Assembly: GCA_964577295.1 (NCBI GenBank)
Contig: CAZNYN010000005.1
Coordinates: 27,598-91,597 of the forward strand
Length of the DNA stretch: 64,000 bases
Source: CAZNYN01 sp964577295
Lineage (GTDB): Bacteria; Synergistota; Synergistia; Synergistales; Synergistaceae
Reading direction: 5' to 3'
The position numbers and the translations under genes are program-made. Below the pieces are notes generated by a model. The model saw only the letters and a list, made by a program, of their open reading frames with translations, was not told where the DNA came from and ran no database searches. This document shows, piece after piece, positions 49,763-60,000 of this stretch; position 1 is the stretch's first letter, and each line of letters begins with the position of its first letter.

Positions 49763-50980
49763 TTATTCGTATTTCAGCGCGTCTATGGGATTCAGCAAGG
49801 AGGCTTTCCATGCGGGATAGTAGCCGAAGCCCACTCCCACAAATGCGGAGAATACGAAGGCAAGGATGATTGACGATGCCGTGAATATCGGGGGCGCGGA
49901 CGTAAAGGAGGCCAACGCGTAGCCCGCAAACACTCCCAATATTATGCCTATCGTTCCGCCTATCATGGACAGTACCATTGCTTCTATCAAAAACTGGGCT
50001 CTTATATCTATGGATTTCGCTCCCACGGCCATTCTTATGCCGATCTCTCTTGTTCTTTCGGTGACGGAGACCAGCATTATGTTCATTATGCCTATTCCGC
50101 CAACCACAAGAGATATGAAGGCTATCGAGCCTAGGAGCATGGACATTATTGTCGTTGTTTTTCTTCGCGCTTCCAACATCTGGGTGACGTTTCTTACGGC
50201 AAAGTCGTCGGCTTCTCCTGCTCTTATTTTGTGTCTTTCGCGCAGCAGAACTTCTGTCTCGTTCTGTATGTAGTTAAGCGCGTTCATCGAGACTCCTTTG
50301 ATGTAGATGTTGCCTATGCGTCCCGGTGTGTTCCAGCGGACAAGTCTCTTCTGCGCGGCAGTTAAGGGGACAAGCACAAAATCGTCCTGGTCGCTGCCCA
50401 TCTGTGACTGTCCTTTGCTTACAAAGATGCCTACTATTTTGAAAGGGATTTTGTTTATCCTTATCATTTTGCCTACAGGCTCTTCGCCCTGGAACATTTT
50501 ATCCGCTATGGTGCTGCCTATTACGGCGATTTTTGCTCCCTGTCTGACATCGCTGTCGTTTATATCTCTTCCCGATGATATCTGCCAATCCTGTACGTAG
50601 GAGAAGTTCTGCGTACTGCCCGTGACGCTCGTGCTCCAGTTTGTGTTTCCGTATATGAGCGTGACGGATGTGTTTATCATCGGAGCAACGGCATCTATTC
50701 CCGAGACTTCACGCTCTATCGCACGCGCGTCATCGTATGTCAGATATCTTTGGGTGCCATTTGTGGACATTGCGGCTCTGTCGGGAAATACCATGATGAA
50801 GTTGCTTCCGAATGACGCTATCTGTTCATCTATGCTTTTGTTGGCTCCGGCTCCCACTGCGAATGCCGCTATGACCGCGGCGACTCCTATTATTATTCCG
50901 AGCGCAGTCAGCATGGAACGCGTCTTGTTTCGCCGCAGAGCGCGGGCTGCTGTTTTTACTATTTCCTGCGAAGAGATCAT
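49763..50980 (-). CDS. macB: MacB-type ABC transporter permease
   Basis: 405 residues: one N-terminal helix (about 20-42), a large MacB periplasmic core, and three C-terminal helices (GSIAFISLVVGGIGIMNIM, then two more). It keeps the FtsX-like RTREIGIRMAVGA loop. The ATPase is a separate gene 1 nt upstream, unlike fused E. coli MacB. With the adaptor and TolC it forms a tripartite machine that expels substrates from the periplasm. Confidence 0.92.
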   Translation of the reverse strand: MISSQEIVKTAARALRRNKTRSMLTALGIIIGVAAVIAAFAVGAGANKSIDEQIASFGSNFIMVFPDRAAMSTNGTQRYLTYDDARAIEREVSGIDAVAPMINTSVTLIYGNTNWSTSVTGSTQNFSYVQDWQISSGRDINDSDVRQGAKIAVIGSTIADKMFQGEEPVGKMIRINKIPFKIVGIFVSKGQSQMGSDQDDFVLVPLTAAQKRLVRWNTPGRIGNIYIKGVSMNALNYIQNETEVLLRERHKIRAGEADDFAVRNVTQMLEARRKTTTIMSMLLGSIAFISLVVGGIGIMNIMLVSVTERTREIGIRMAVGAKSIDIRAQFLIEAMVLSMIGGTIGIILGVFAGYALASFTSAPPIFTASSIILAFVFSAFVGVGFGYYPAWKASLLNPIDALKYE

Positions 50981-50981
50981 T

Positions 50982-51677
50982 TTAAAACACCCTCTTCCCG
51001 TTTATTTCGTCACTGTGAATAATTCCGTCTTTGAAGTGGAGTATGCGTTTGGCATAGGCCGCTACGTCCGGTTCGTGAGTGACCAAGATTATCGTTATAC
51101 CCTCTTCATTTAGTTTGGAGAAGAGTCTCATTATTTCGTCGCTTGTCTTTGAGTCGAGGTTGCCTGTAGGCTCGTCAGCCATAAGTATAGGAGCTCTGTT
51201 GACTATTCCTCTTGCTATTGCGACTCTCTGCTGCTGTCCTCCCGAAAGCTGCGTGGGTTCGTGGTCCATTCTGTCGGAGAGGCCCATTTCAGCAAGTGCG
51301 GCGCGAGCTCTTTCGTGTCTCTCTTTTGCGGGGATTCCGGCATATAGCATGGGAAGCTCGACATTTTCGGCTGCGGTTGTCTTTTGGAGCAGGTTGAAGC
51401 CTTGAAAGACGAAGCCTATCATGCTGTTTCTTATCGAGGCCAGTTCATCGCTTTCAAGCCCGCCAACGTCTCTTCCGTCCAGCAGATATGTTCCCGAAGT
51501 CGGTCTGTCGAGGCAGCCCAATATGTTCATTGTCGTTGATTTGCCCGATCCGGAGGGCCCCATCATTGCGACAAACTCACCGCGTTCGACTTTGAGGTTC
51601 ACCCCGTGCAGTATTTCTATCTCATCACTGCCGAGAGTAAAGCTCTTTCTGATTTCTTTCAGCTCTACAAGCGCCAT
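50982..51677 (-). CDS. MacB-type ABC transporter ATP-binding protein
   Basis: 231 residues. Walker A GPSGSGKST, signature LSGGQQQR, Walker B ILMADEPTGNLD, switch His in VTHEPD. It belongs to the LolD/MacB/FtsE group. It directly abuts the adaptor gene and the permease gene. Confidence 0.93.
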   Translation of the reverse strand: MALVELKEIRKSFTLGSDEIEILHGVNLKVERGEFVAMMGPSGSGKSTTMNILGCLDRPTSGTYLLDGRDVGGLESDELASIRNSMIGFVFQGFNLLQKTTAAENVELPMLYAGIPAKERHERARAALAEMGLSDRMDHEPTQLSGGQQQRVAIARGIVNRAPILMADEPTGNLDSKTSDEIMRLFSKLNEEGITIILVTHEPDVAAYAKRILHFKDGIIHSDEINGKRVF

Positions 51678-52868
51678 TTATTTATCCTCTTTTGGAACTA
51701 TTATTCCCGTTATTACCCTGTCTCCCTCTTTTATGCCCGAGACTATCTCTGTCTTTTCTCCGTCTGTTATGCCCTTTTCCACATCATGCTTGACAGGCGC
51801 GCCTTTGCTGTCCAATGTATATAGGGCTGGAACCGTGACTTTTGCCACGTTTTGTTTGCCGCGGCCCATAGGTCCCATGTTAGCCTGCTGTTCGTCGGGA
51901 GCTGCGGGCTTGAAGCGGAATGCGCTGTTCGGCACAGCCACTACGCCGTCTCTTTCGTCCATTATGAGAGAGACGTTTGCTGTCATGCCCGGCATAAGCA
52001 GATTTTCGTTGTTGGCGACTTTGACTATTACCGTGTATGTCACTACGTTGTTTGTGGTGACTGGAGAGAGGCGCACCTGTGTAACCGTGCCTTCAAACTG
52101 TTTTGCGGGGTGCGTGTCTACTGTGAAGAAGGCTTTCTGTCCGTCTCTGACGCCGCCTATGTCGGCCTCGTCCACGTTGACTTCAACCTGCATCTGACGC
52201 AGGTCTTTTGCTATTTCGGCTATGCTCGGTGTCTGGTAGCTAGCCGCAACTGTCTGACCTTTGTCAACGTTTTTTGCCACCACGACTCCGTCTACAGGTG
52301 AGTATATTTTTGTGTAGCCGAAGTTTATTTCCGATTTAGAGAGGGATGCGCTGTACTGTCTTATTTTCGCCTGTGATGCCTCTGTTTGGGCTTTGGCGGA
52401 GAGATAGGAGCTTTCATCCGCATCCACATCCGCTTTCGCTATCAAATCGCGTCTGGCAAGCTCTCTAGTGCGTGCAAGTTTTTTCTCCGCGTTGAAGAGT
52501 ACCGCTTTGCTGTTCATGAGGTCGGCCTGCGCGGCGCTTAAGTTTGCCCTAGCCTGAGCTACGTCGGCCGCCTGAGTTGCCGAGTCTATTTCCGCTATAA
52601 GCTGTCCCTTTTTTACGACGCTGTTATAGTCTATGTATATTTCTTTTATTGTTCCGGATATCTGTGTACCGACATCTACCGTTTCAACCGCACCCAAAGT
52701 TCCCGTGGCCTGTATAAGAGAGCGGAGATCTGTTTTTTTCGCTTCTGCCGTTCTGTATGATATTGTCTCTTTTTTGCCGCTGACAAAGTATAGCGCGCCT
52801 GCGCCTGCGGCAATAAGTATTATGAGTATGACTGCGTTTTTGATGCTGAATATTTTTCTTGCGTTCAC
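51678..52868 (-). CDS. macA: Periplasmic adaptor (MacA-like membrane fusion protein)
   Basis: 396 residues from GTG 52868, whose GTGA overlaps the tolC stop, with GGGAGG 8 nt upstream. One N-terminal anchor helix, then lipoyl half-motifs (VDVGTQISGTIKEIYIDYN and YSPVDGVVVAKNVDKGQTV, split) flanking an alpha-helical hairpin (about 95-180), a beta-barrel domain and a membrane-proximal domain. It bridges the inner-membrane MacB transporter and TolC. Confidence 0.93.
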   Translation of the reverse strand: MNARKIFSIKNAVILIILIAAGAGALYFVSGKKETISYRTAEAKKTDLRSLIQATGTLGAVETVDVGTQISGTIKEIYIDYNSVVKKGQLIAEIDSATQAADVAQARANLSAAQADLMNSKAVLFNAEKKLARTRELARRDLIAKADVDADESSYLSAKAQTEASQAKIRQYSASLSKSEINFGYTKIYSPVDGVVVAKNVDKGQTVAASYQTPSIAEIAKDLRQMQVEVNVDEADIGGVRDGQKAFFTVDTHPAKQFEGTVTQVRLSPVTTNNVVTYTVIVKVANNENLLMPGMTANVSLIMDERDGVVAVPNSAFRFKPAAPDEQQANMGPMGRGKQNVAKVTVPALYTLDSKGAPVKHDVEKGITDGEKTEIVSGIKEGDRVITGIIVPKEDK

Positions 52869-54121
52869 TGTGTAAGACCTCCCATCGCCTTTTCGAGAGC
52901 AAGGCGGGCATTGCTGCATTCATAGAGAGCCAAGACTGTGTTTGCCTGAGCGGCGGAGTAACTCTCTATAGCATCCGATATTTCGAGGCTGCTTCCGACT
53001 CCTGCTTTGTATCGCCCCTGCGCCAAGTCCAGTGTCTCTTTTTGATGACGCTCGGCTTCGTTTGACGCGGCAAGGGATTCTTTTGCCTCGCGCAGTGCTT
53101 CCCAGGCTTTGCGCACTTCGAGAGTTACGGAGTTGCCGAGGCTCCTGTATTCTGCTGATGCTGTTTCTAAATCCGATTTGGCCGCATCGGTTTTGCTCTT
53201 TGTAAGACCTCCGTCCGATAGAGGCACGCTGAACGAGAGTTTCGCATTCCACCCGTCGTCCTCAAATAGCGATGATCCAGACACATTGTAGCCTGTCGAT
53301 GCCGTTATGTTGGGAGCGAGCCCTTTTTGAGCAAGGGCGAGGTTTGTCTTTGCATACTCCACTCTTTTGGCTTTTGCGGCAAGCTCAGGCCTGTTAGCGG
53401 CGGCTTTCTCCGCAGCTTCTTCAAATGTTATATTCCACTCTTTATAATCAATGGCGTCTGTTACGCTCTCTATTTGCAGAAGGGGGTCTCCCATTGCGGA
53501 AGCAAGCTGAGCTTTGTACTGCGCAGCCGAGGATTCCGCCTTTACCAGAGCCAGCTTTGAACTTGCAAGGTCTGATGTGGCTTTTGTCACTTCTATTTTT
53601 GCTTTTGTTCCGACTTCATAATATGATTTTGCCCACACGAGTCTTTTTTCATAGTTCTCATAACGTGTTTTTGCAACTTTGTATTCCCGCTCTGCACGGT
53701 TTAAGCCGTAATAGGCATTTCGGACGTCGTATATGACCTGGTCTGTAGTCTGCATGTAGTCACTGCTCGCGGCCTGTACGTCAAGTTTTGCGCCCTTTAC
53801 CTGGAGGCTTCTCTTCCCCCAGTCATAGACGGACTGCTCCAAGGTTATCCCGCTTCCATAGCTGCCGGATGAACTTTCCTGATGACTTCCGTCGCTCCGA
53901 GTGTAGTTTACGTTGGCTCCGATCTGTGGATTACCCGATGACTGAGCAGCTCCTACAGCTGCCTTTTTTGATTCTATTTTCCCCGCCGCTGCTTGAAGGT
54001 CGGGATGATTTGCAAGAGCCTTTGCTATACACTCTTCAAGAGTCAGCGTATCCGCCGCATATGCGGATGATGATAACGTAAGGCACAGAAGCAGCCCTGC
54101 CGCGAATGTTTTAAATTTCAA
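52865..54121 (-). CDS. tolC: TolC family outer-membrane efflux protein
   Basis: 418 residues with a signal peptide (cut near AYAAD). Two similar halves, each with ALANHPDLQAA or AAANRPELAAKAKR openings and long helices, form the trimeric channel-tunnel of the family. It is cotranslated with the adaptor (4-nt overlap) and lies 25 nt after the histidine kinase gene. Confidence 0.93.
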   Translation of the reverse strand: MKFKTFAAGLLLCLTLSSSAYAADTLTLEECIAKALANHPDLQAAAGKIESKKAAVGAAQSSGNPQIGANVNYTRSDGSHQESSSGSYGSGITLEQSVYDWGKRSLQVKGAKLDVQAASSDYMQTTDQVIYDVRNAYYGLNRAEREYKVAKTRYENYEKRLVWAKSYYEVGTKAKIEVTKATSDLASSKLALVKAESSAAQYKAQLASAMGDPLLQIESVTDAIDYKEWNITFEEAAEKAAANRPELAAKAKRVEYAKTNLALAQKGLAPNITASTGYNVSGSSLFEDDGWNAKLSFSVPLSDGGLTKSKTDAAKSDLETASAEYRSLGNSVTLEVRKAWEALREAKESLAASNEAERHQKETLDLAQGRYKAGVGSSLEISDAIESYSAAQANTVLALYECSNARLALEKAMGGLTQ

Positions 54122-54146
54122 ATATAAACACCTCCGATGTGCAAAT

Positions 54147-55529
54147 TTAGCCTTTGTTCTCTCCCTTAGGCAGGGTTATTACAAATGTACTGCCTATGCC
54201 TTCTTTGCTTTCCGCCGATATTGTTCCTCCGTGCCCTTCCACTATGGCTTTTGCGATTGCGAGGCCTATTCCCATGCCTCCGCTGACTCTGGCGCGCGAT
54301 TTATCGGCTCTGTAAAAGCGCTCGAATATATTTGGGAGGTCGGATTTTGCTATTCCTATTCCGCTGTCTTTGACAAGTATTTCAACAGTGTTTGATACAC
54401 CTTTCAAAGAGAGCAGAACTTTGCCGCCTCTGTCTGTGTAGCGGAGCGCGTTTGACAGGAGGTTTTCCACTGCCTGTCTGAGTTTGCCCATGTCTGCGAA
54501 TGCCGTTACAGATGGTTCTATATCTCCCTCAAGAGTGACACCTTTGTTGGCAAAGAGCGGTGCGAAAGTAATCAAACTGCGTTCCAGCTCTTCGGAAAGG
54601 TTAGCGTTTTCAAATACAAAGGTGCCATTTTCTCCCTCTATGGAGTAGAGAGTACCTACTTCCGATATGAGTTTTGAAAGTCTGTCCGTCTCGCTTACAG
54701 TGAGTTTTATTCTGTCGGGCGTAGGTTCCCAGATCCCGTCTTCAAAAGCTTCGAGGTGTGACTTGACAATAGTGACAGGATTTCTGAGCTCGTGTGCGAT
54801 GTCGCTCATAAGGCGCTTGCGCAGGGCTTCCTGGGACTCAAGTTCCGAAGCCAGTTTGTTCACGCTGTCGGTCAGCGTCTGTATCTCCGTTATGTCGGAG
54901 GTCATCTCTCTGTCCGCCTTGTATTTGCCCTCGCTTATGAGACGCGCTCTTTTTGCCGCTTCAAGGACGGGGCGGCTGATTCTCTCCGCCATAAAAAAGG
55001 CTATGAGGACTGCTGTGACGAGCATAAATGCCATGGCTATGTATAGGTGACGGTTGAATCTCCGCAGGAATACTCCCTCTCTGCTGTCATTGAAGGGCAT
55101 ACATTTAAAGGCAAGGTGCCCGACAACACGGCCTCCAACTGTTATAGGCTCATCTATGATCCGACATCCGTGGGGAATCATGGAATCGCCCATAAGCTCC
55201 ATATCTTTGGCATGAGCACGTTTTCCCATGCCGCGTCCGAGGCTGTGTACGGCATTGCCCTCCTCGTCATAAAGTGTCACTGTAATTATAGGCCAGCGGA
55301 GAAAATTGGTACCGTTTCCGAGTCTCACGCCTTCCCATGAGTTTGAGAAACTGTAAAGCTTTCCTGCCGCTTCTGCTATTTCCTGTCTGTCTTCGAGAAA
55401 CTTTTCCTCCGCAAAGCGGCGCATCTGAAAGTCGAGCAGCCGCGATATAGCGGCAGGTATTACGACCATGCAGATTATGACTATTGCGGTGTATTGGAAT
55501 AGCATCTGGGTTCTGAGAGAACGTTTCAT
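54147..55529 (-). CDS. Sensor histidine kinase of the envelope-stress locus
   Basis: 460 residues: two membrane helices (about 12-32 and 165-187) around a periplasmic sensor, then HAMP, an H-box SDIAHELRNPVT (phospho-His), N-box NLLSNALRYTD, and G-boxes DSGIGIAKSDLPNIFERFYR and GMGIGLAIAKAIVEGHGG. It overlaps the response regulator gene by 4 nt. The linked Spy-like and efflux genes suggest it senses envelope or metal damage, like CpxA/BaeS (inference). Confidence 0.93.
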   Translation of the reverse strand: MKRSLRTQMLFQYTAIVIICMVVIPAAISRLLDFQMRRFAEEKFLEDRQEIAEAAGKLYSFSNSWEGVRLGNGTNFLRWPIITVTLYDEEGNAVHSLGRGMGKRAHAKDMELMGDSMIPHGCRIIDEPITVGGRVVGHLAFKCMPFNDSREGVFLRRFNRHLYIAMAFMLVTAVLIAFFMAERISRPVLEAAKRARLISEGKYKADREMTSDITEIQTLTDSVNKLASELESQEALRKRLMSDIAHELRNPVTIVKSHLEAFEDGIWEPTPDRIKLTVSETDRLSKLISEVGTLYSIEGENGTFVFENANLSEELERSLITFAPLFANKGVTLEGDIEPSVTAFADMGKLRQAVENLLSNALRYTDRGGKVLLSLKGVSNTVEILVKDSGIGIAKSDLPNIFERFYRADKSRARVSGGMGIGLAIAKAIVEGHGGTISAESKEGIGSTFVITLPKGENKG

Positions 55530-56212
55530 CTGTCGTGCTCCGACACTCTGTAGCCGAAACCGTGAACCGTCTTTATGAAACCATTCTCATGCTCCGGATC
55601 TGCCAGCTTTTTTCTTATGTTCTTTATGTAGCTGTCTATGGAGCGTTCAAAGCCATCGTACTCATCGCCTAAGGCGTAGGTTATAAGCTCGTCCCTGCTC
55701 CATGTCTTGTCTGTGCGCTCTGCCATTTTAGATAGGATTAGAAACTCGTTGCGGGTCATGGGAACAATGTTGCCATATTTTTTTACCGTAAAAGATTTTA
55801 CGTCTATGGATAGTGCGTCTCCTACAGCAATAATCTGCCCCGTGTTTTCCTGATTGTCACTTTTTCTGAGGTTCGCCCTTACTCTCGCCATCATGACTCT
55901 CGGACTGAAGGGCTTTATGATATAGTCGTCCGCTCCCGCGTCAAGCCCCGATATGACATCTTCCTCGCCGCTCTTGGCAGTAACCATTATTATGGGGATG
56001 TCGGATTTTCTGCGGATTGTTGTGCAGACATCGCTTCCGCTCAATCCCGGCAGCATAATGTCCAGCAGGAGGAGATCGTATTCCTCTTTATCAAACATTT
56101 CAAGAGCCTTAAGACCGTCGGAAGCTATGTCAACAGAGTAACCGTCTCTTTCAAGATAAGCTCTTTCCACATCAGCTATGGCACTTTCATCTTCAACAAT
56201 AAGTATCCTCAT
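55526..56212 (-). CDS. OmpR-family response regulator
   Basis: 228 residues. The receiver has the acidic pair DE (7-8), phospho-Asp in LLLLDIMLPG and Lys in KPFSPR; the C-terminal winged helix has RNEFLILSKMAER and RKKLADPEHENGFIKTVHGFGYRV. It probably controls its own operon, including tolC-macAB. Confidence 0.94.
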   Translation of the reverse strand: MRILIVEDESAIADVERAYLERDGYSVDIASDGLKALEMFDKEEYDLLLLDIMLPGLSGSDVCTTIRRKSDIPIIMVTAKSGEEDVISGLDAGADDYIIKPFSPRVMMARVRANLRKSDNQENTGQIIAVGDALSIDVKSFTVKKYGNIVPMTRNEFLILSKMAERTDKTWSRDELITYALGDEYDGFERSIDSYIKNIRKKLADPEHENGFIKTVHGFGYRVSEHDR

Positions 56213-56280
56213 GACATCACTTCTTTCACGTCTGTAAGCTCTTGTTATATTCTAGCTTTGCTTTGCGTTTAAATAAATCC

Positions 56281-56309
56281 GTCGGAGAGCTTAATAAAAG
56301 CGCTCCGAC
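56281..56309 (-). terminator. Terminator after the Spy/CpxP-like gene
   Basis: GTCGGAG / CTCCGAC stem with a 15-nt interior, then GGATTTATTT on the minus strand. It separates the spy-like gene from the regulator gene, possibly with read-through. Confidence 0.5.
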
Positions 56310-56316
56310 TTCCTAT

Positions 56317-56898
56317 TTAGTTAAACATTCCGCATTTTCCGCCGTGCCCTCTGCCGTCAAAGCAGGGAGCGTTTTTGTAGTTTTCGGGGTTTTTCAGCAT
56401 TTCTGCAAATCTCATATCGCAAAGCTCGTTTCTGCGAAGCTGTATCTTTTTGTGGAGTTCGTTCAGCAATACCTTATTCGGGGACTGCTTTGCAAATTCG
56501 TCTCTCATCTCTTTGTGAAGTTTGGCGATTTCATCTCTCTTTTCCTTCTCGGCCGGAGTAAAAGAACGTTCCATTTTTCCCTGTCTCATTCCGGGGTTTT
56601 TGAGGCAGAGTTCAAAACGTTCCTCGGCGAACTCGCCTCTCATCTTGACCAGCTTGGAGTGGAGTTCCTTTGCTTTCGCCGCGTCGGGTGTCTTTTTGTT
56701 CATCTCTGCTCTGAGTTCATCTGCAATCTTTCTGATCTCGTCATTCTTTGCCTTCAGTTCGGGAGACGCGTTTACGGCCTGCATTCTGTTCTGCCCCATG
56801 CCTGTTCCGCACTGAGCGCCACATCCCTGATAAGCAAAGGCTCCTCCCGCAAATATCATCACAAATGCCACTGCCGCAAATATTTTCATACTTCTCAT
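56317..56898 (-). CDS. Spy/CpxP/ZraP-like periplasmic protein
   Basis: 193 residues with a signal peptide (MKIFAAVAFVMIFAGGAFA). Long charged helices follow, in two similar halves: NDEIRKIADELRAEMNKKTPD and KRDEIAKLHKEMRDEFAKQSP (each a little over 20 with flanks), the pattern of the Spy/CpxP/ZraP group of chaperone-like repressors. Cys and His at both ends (CGAQCGTG and GHGGKCGMF) could bind metal. It precedes the two-component genes and may be both target and feedback inhibitor of the kinase. Confidence 0.82.
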   Translation of the reverse strand: MRSMKIFAAVAFVMIFAGGAFAYQGCGAQCGTGMGQNRMQAVNASPELKAKNDEIRKIADELRAEMNKKTPDAAKAKELHSKLVKMRGEFAEERFELCLKNPGMRQGKMERSFTPAEKEKRDEIAKLHKEMRDEFAKQSPNKVLLNELHKKIQLRRNELCDMRFAEMLKNPENYKNAPCFDGRGHGGKCGMFN

Positions 56899-57005
56899 AC
56901 AAAATCATCCTCCGATGTTTTAATGTGTGTTTCCTGTCTATGGCAGTTATGATAACAAGCCGATATGGAGATTTTATGACACAAATGTGGAGATTTTGTG
57001 GAGAT

Positions 57006-57035
57006 AAAAAAAGACGGCATAAGCTGTCTTTTTTT
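57006..57035. terminator. Bidirectional terminator after the phosphodiesterase gene
   Basis: A 13-bp stem (AAAAAAAGACGGC / GCTGTCTTTTTTT) with loop ATAA and built-in A- and T-runs, just beyond the gene stop. Confidence 0.8.
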
Positions 57036-57057
57036 GATGCAAATTTTTAATTTTCTG

Positions 57058-60000
57058 TTATCTGACATAAGCTCCGAGGTACTCTGTCTCAAAATCATCG
57101 GCGGGAATGGGTTTATTGAATAAATAGCCCTGAGCGTATTTACAGCCGAGTTTTTTGAGCACATTGAGCTGTTCTTCCGTTTCGATTCCTTCTGCGGTAC
57201 TCTCTATGCCAAGGTCTTTACACAGCTCTATTACCCGTTTTGTTATAAGCAGACTTTTTTTGTTTGCCACAATTTCATGTATGATGCTCTTGTCAAGCTT
57301 AAGGGTGTGAAGATCCATTCCTGCCATAATAGAGAGGTTGGAGTACCTGGCGCCGAAATCGTCCAGAGCGATAGGGAATCCGTCTCTTGCAATCTGCTCG
57401 GTGACTTCTTTTATGCTGCTCTCCGAAACAGAGCCCAGTGTCTCTGTTACCTCTATCTCTATCATGCTGTTTGGCACGGAGTAGGAGCTGCACAGAGCTT
57501 TTATCTTGTCCGGCGTTTCGGGGCATAGCAGTGTCAGCCTTGAGAAGTTCACTGAGACAGTCATGTGGAGACACCCCAGCTTTATCCACCTTGCAAGGAT
57601 TTTGCAGACTTCTTCAAACATGAAGAAATCTATAAAATGTATGAGGTTCTCTTTTTCAAGAGACTCGATAAACTTGGCAGGCGGGACTATTCCCCTGTCG
57701 GGATAATATGCTCTCGCAAGAGCCTCGGCTCCGCAGATTTTACCGGTCGATATTTCGACCTTTGGCTGAAGGTACATAATATAAGCTCCGTTGTCGATGT
57801 CACTCATAAGAGTTTCATACATTCTTGTATGGTCGGCTTCCGAGGCTTTTCCGCTTCTTCTGTAGTACTCTTTCTTTCTCACAGACATAATCTCCTCTGC
57901 CGCAAGCATGAGAGAGTCTGGGTCTATCTCACTGTCAGACCAGGCCCATCCCGATTCGGCGGCCTCGTGCATAAAGGAGTTGATATCCTCAATGACTTTT
58001 TCCGTACACCTGACAAATGAGGAGCGTTCCATATCCGGACATATTATTCTAAATTCATCTCCGAAAAGCCTGAAAACTTCGTTTTCGCTGAAGTATCTTC
58101 TAAGAACAATAGAACAGTGGCTCACGATACTGTCACCGTAATCCATGCCATATCTGCTGTTTATAGATTTAAGTCCGTTTATGTCCAAGCACATGACACC
58201 AAGTGTGGAGAGAGAATCTCTGTCGATGCGCGTAAGCTGATCTCTGTATGAGTTCCCGTTGAGCAGACCTGTCATTTCATCGTGATAGAGAATATATTCG
58301 TCTCTTTTTTTGAAGAAAAGTTTGCGTTCTTCACTTGCAATCATGTAGGAAAGAGTGTTCAGCACTCCCATATTATCCAGATTCTCCGAGGAATTTTCAA
58401 TTCCCAAAAATCCGCTTCTGCCCTCGGCTATATCTATGGGAACGGCAACAAGCCTCTTTATGCCGCGCCCCTCCATAAAAGCTCTCTCCTCTTCCGTCTC
58501 ATATTCTCCGGCCGATGCGATTATAATTTCTCCGGATCTGATGCTCTTGTAAAATATAGGTTCTTCCGACGGAATGTGTATATTGCTCATACCCTTCATT
58601 ACAGACTTAATTCCGCATCTGCTCCACTCATGCAGGCAGTCCGCCCATACAGAATCATGCACGGTAAAAACGTAAGTTCTCTCCGCTTTGAAGAAGCGTC
58701 CCATTACTGCAAGGAGTTCATTAATCTTCTTGTCATAGTCATGTTCATGCCTTAAGGTATTTATTGATTCCATATATAAATCTAAATTATGCTGCGAGTG
58801 AACATCACCGTACTCTTGGCAGAAGGCGGAAGCACCGCTTGTCTCTTTCTCTGTACCCAGTTGATTTATTTGATATATCTGCTCGTCCGATGAGGTCATA
58901 CGGCAGACATTTCTGATTTTCGCGTAAGACACATCAAAGTCAAAATCACGGCTTGGAACTACATCTATCCCCACTGCGAATTTCAAACTGTATCTTGCAT
59001 TGAAGAAAACAGGGTCTTTTGATGCCAGCTCCATAAATTTATGAATCTCGTCGGATGGATAGCTCTTTGAGGGCACGTCCGGCATTACAACAGCAAAAAA
59101 ATTCTCGTCTATGCAGCAGACAATATCCGTGGCTCTCATAAAAACAGAGAGAAAAACAGACATTTCCTTCCTTATTGACCTTACGCTTTTGCTTCCGTAA
59201 AAATCCTTGACTCTGTCAAGATTAACTATCTCTATAACAGCCATAGCAGTATGGTCGTCTCTCTGCCTCAGATATTTTGAAATACGCTTTGCGGAATATG
59301 ATTTATAGACTAAGTATGTGCTGTCAAAGTATATTTTTTCCGGAAACGATAGGTTTCTTTTCTTAGCGGCGTCGATATCCCGCGCGTAGCCTAAGTAGTA
59401 CAAGTCGCCGCTTATGGGGTCGGTTACGAGAACTGCAAGTGTGGAACTCCACTTTATGCGCCCGCTGCTGTGGAGAGATTGAAATTCGCAATATCTGATT
59501 CTCTCTCCGTCCAGGAATGCCTGCATAAGAGAGGATCTTGAGAATATTGTCCTATAGGCCTTTCTCTGCTCCGCATCAGGTATGTAACGGTCATATAGAG
59601 AGAGGAGATCGTCTATCGTCGAGAGTTCGGCAGCGCCTTCTTTGCAGTCATCTCTATCCATCAGGTAGGAGATTTCCTCTGCATTCGCAAGCAAATCCGT
59701 GCCTACTCCGCTAAAGTGGGATACCATCTTCTCTATGCGATCTTTTGAGACATTTATTATGCTTACCGCTCCGACTCTGTCCGTCAGCATATTTTGCAGC
59801 ATTTTCTCAAAATCGAACTCGGACTTTATATAGCTGATATCACTGACCGGGATACATGTTCCTATCACGGTTAAAGCCCTGCCGCTGCTGTCGGTGACGA
59901 CAGAATAGGAAATCTTATGCCAAGAGTAAATCCCGTCCTCAAACTTAACCTTTATGACAAAGGCTCCCTTTGCACAGCCGTTTTCTATTTTTTCAAATTC

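Noticed and set aside
51421..52197. Open frame of 258 codons on the plus strand opposite the adaptor and ATPase genes
   Set aside because: It spans the boundary of two clear genes on the other strand and shows no domain or ribosome-binding site.
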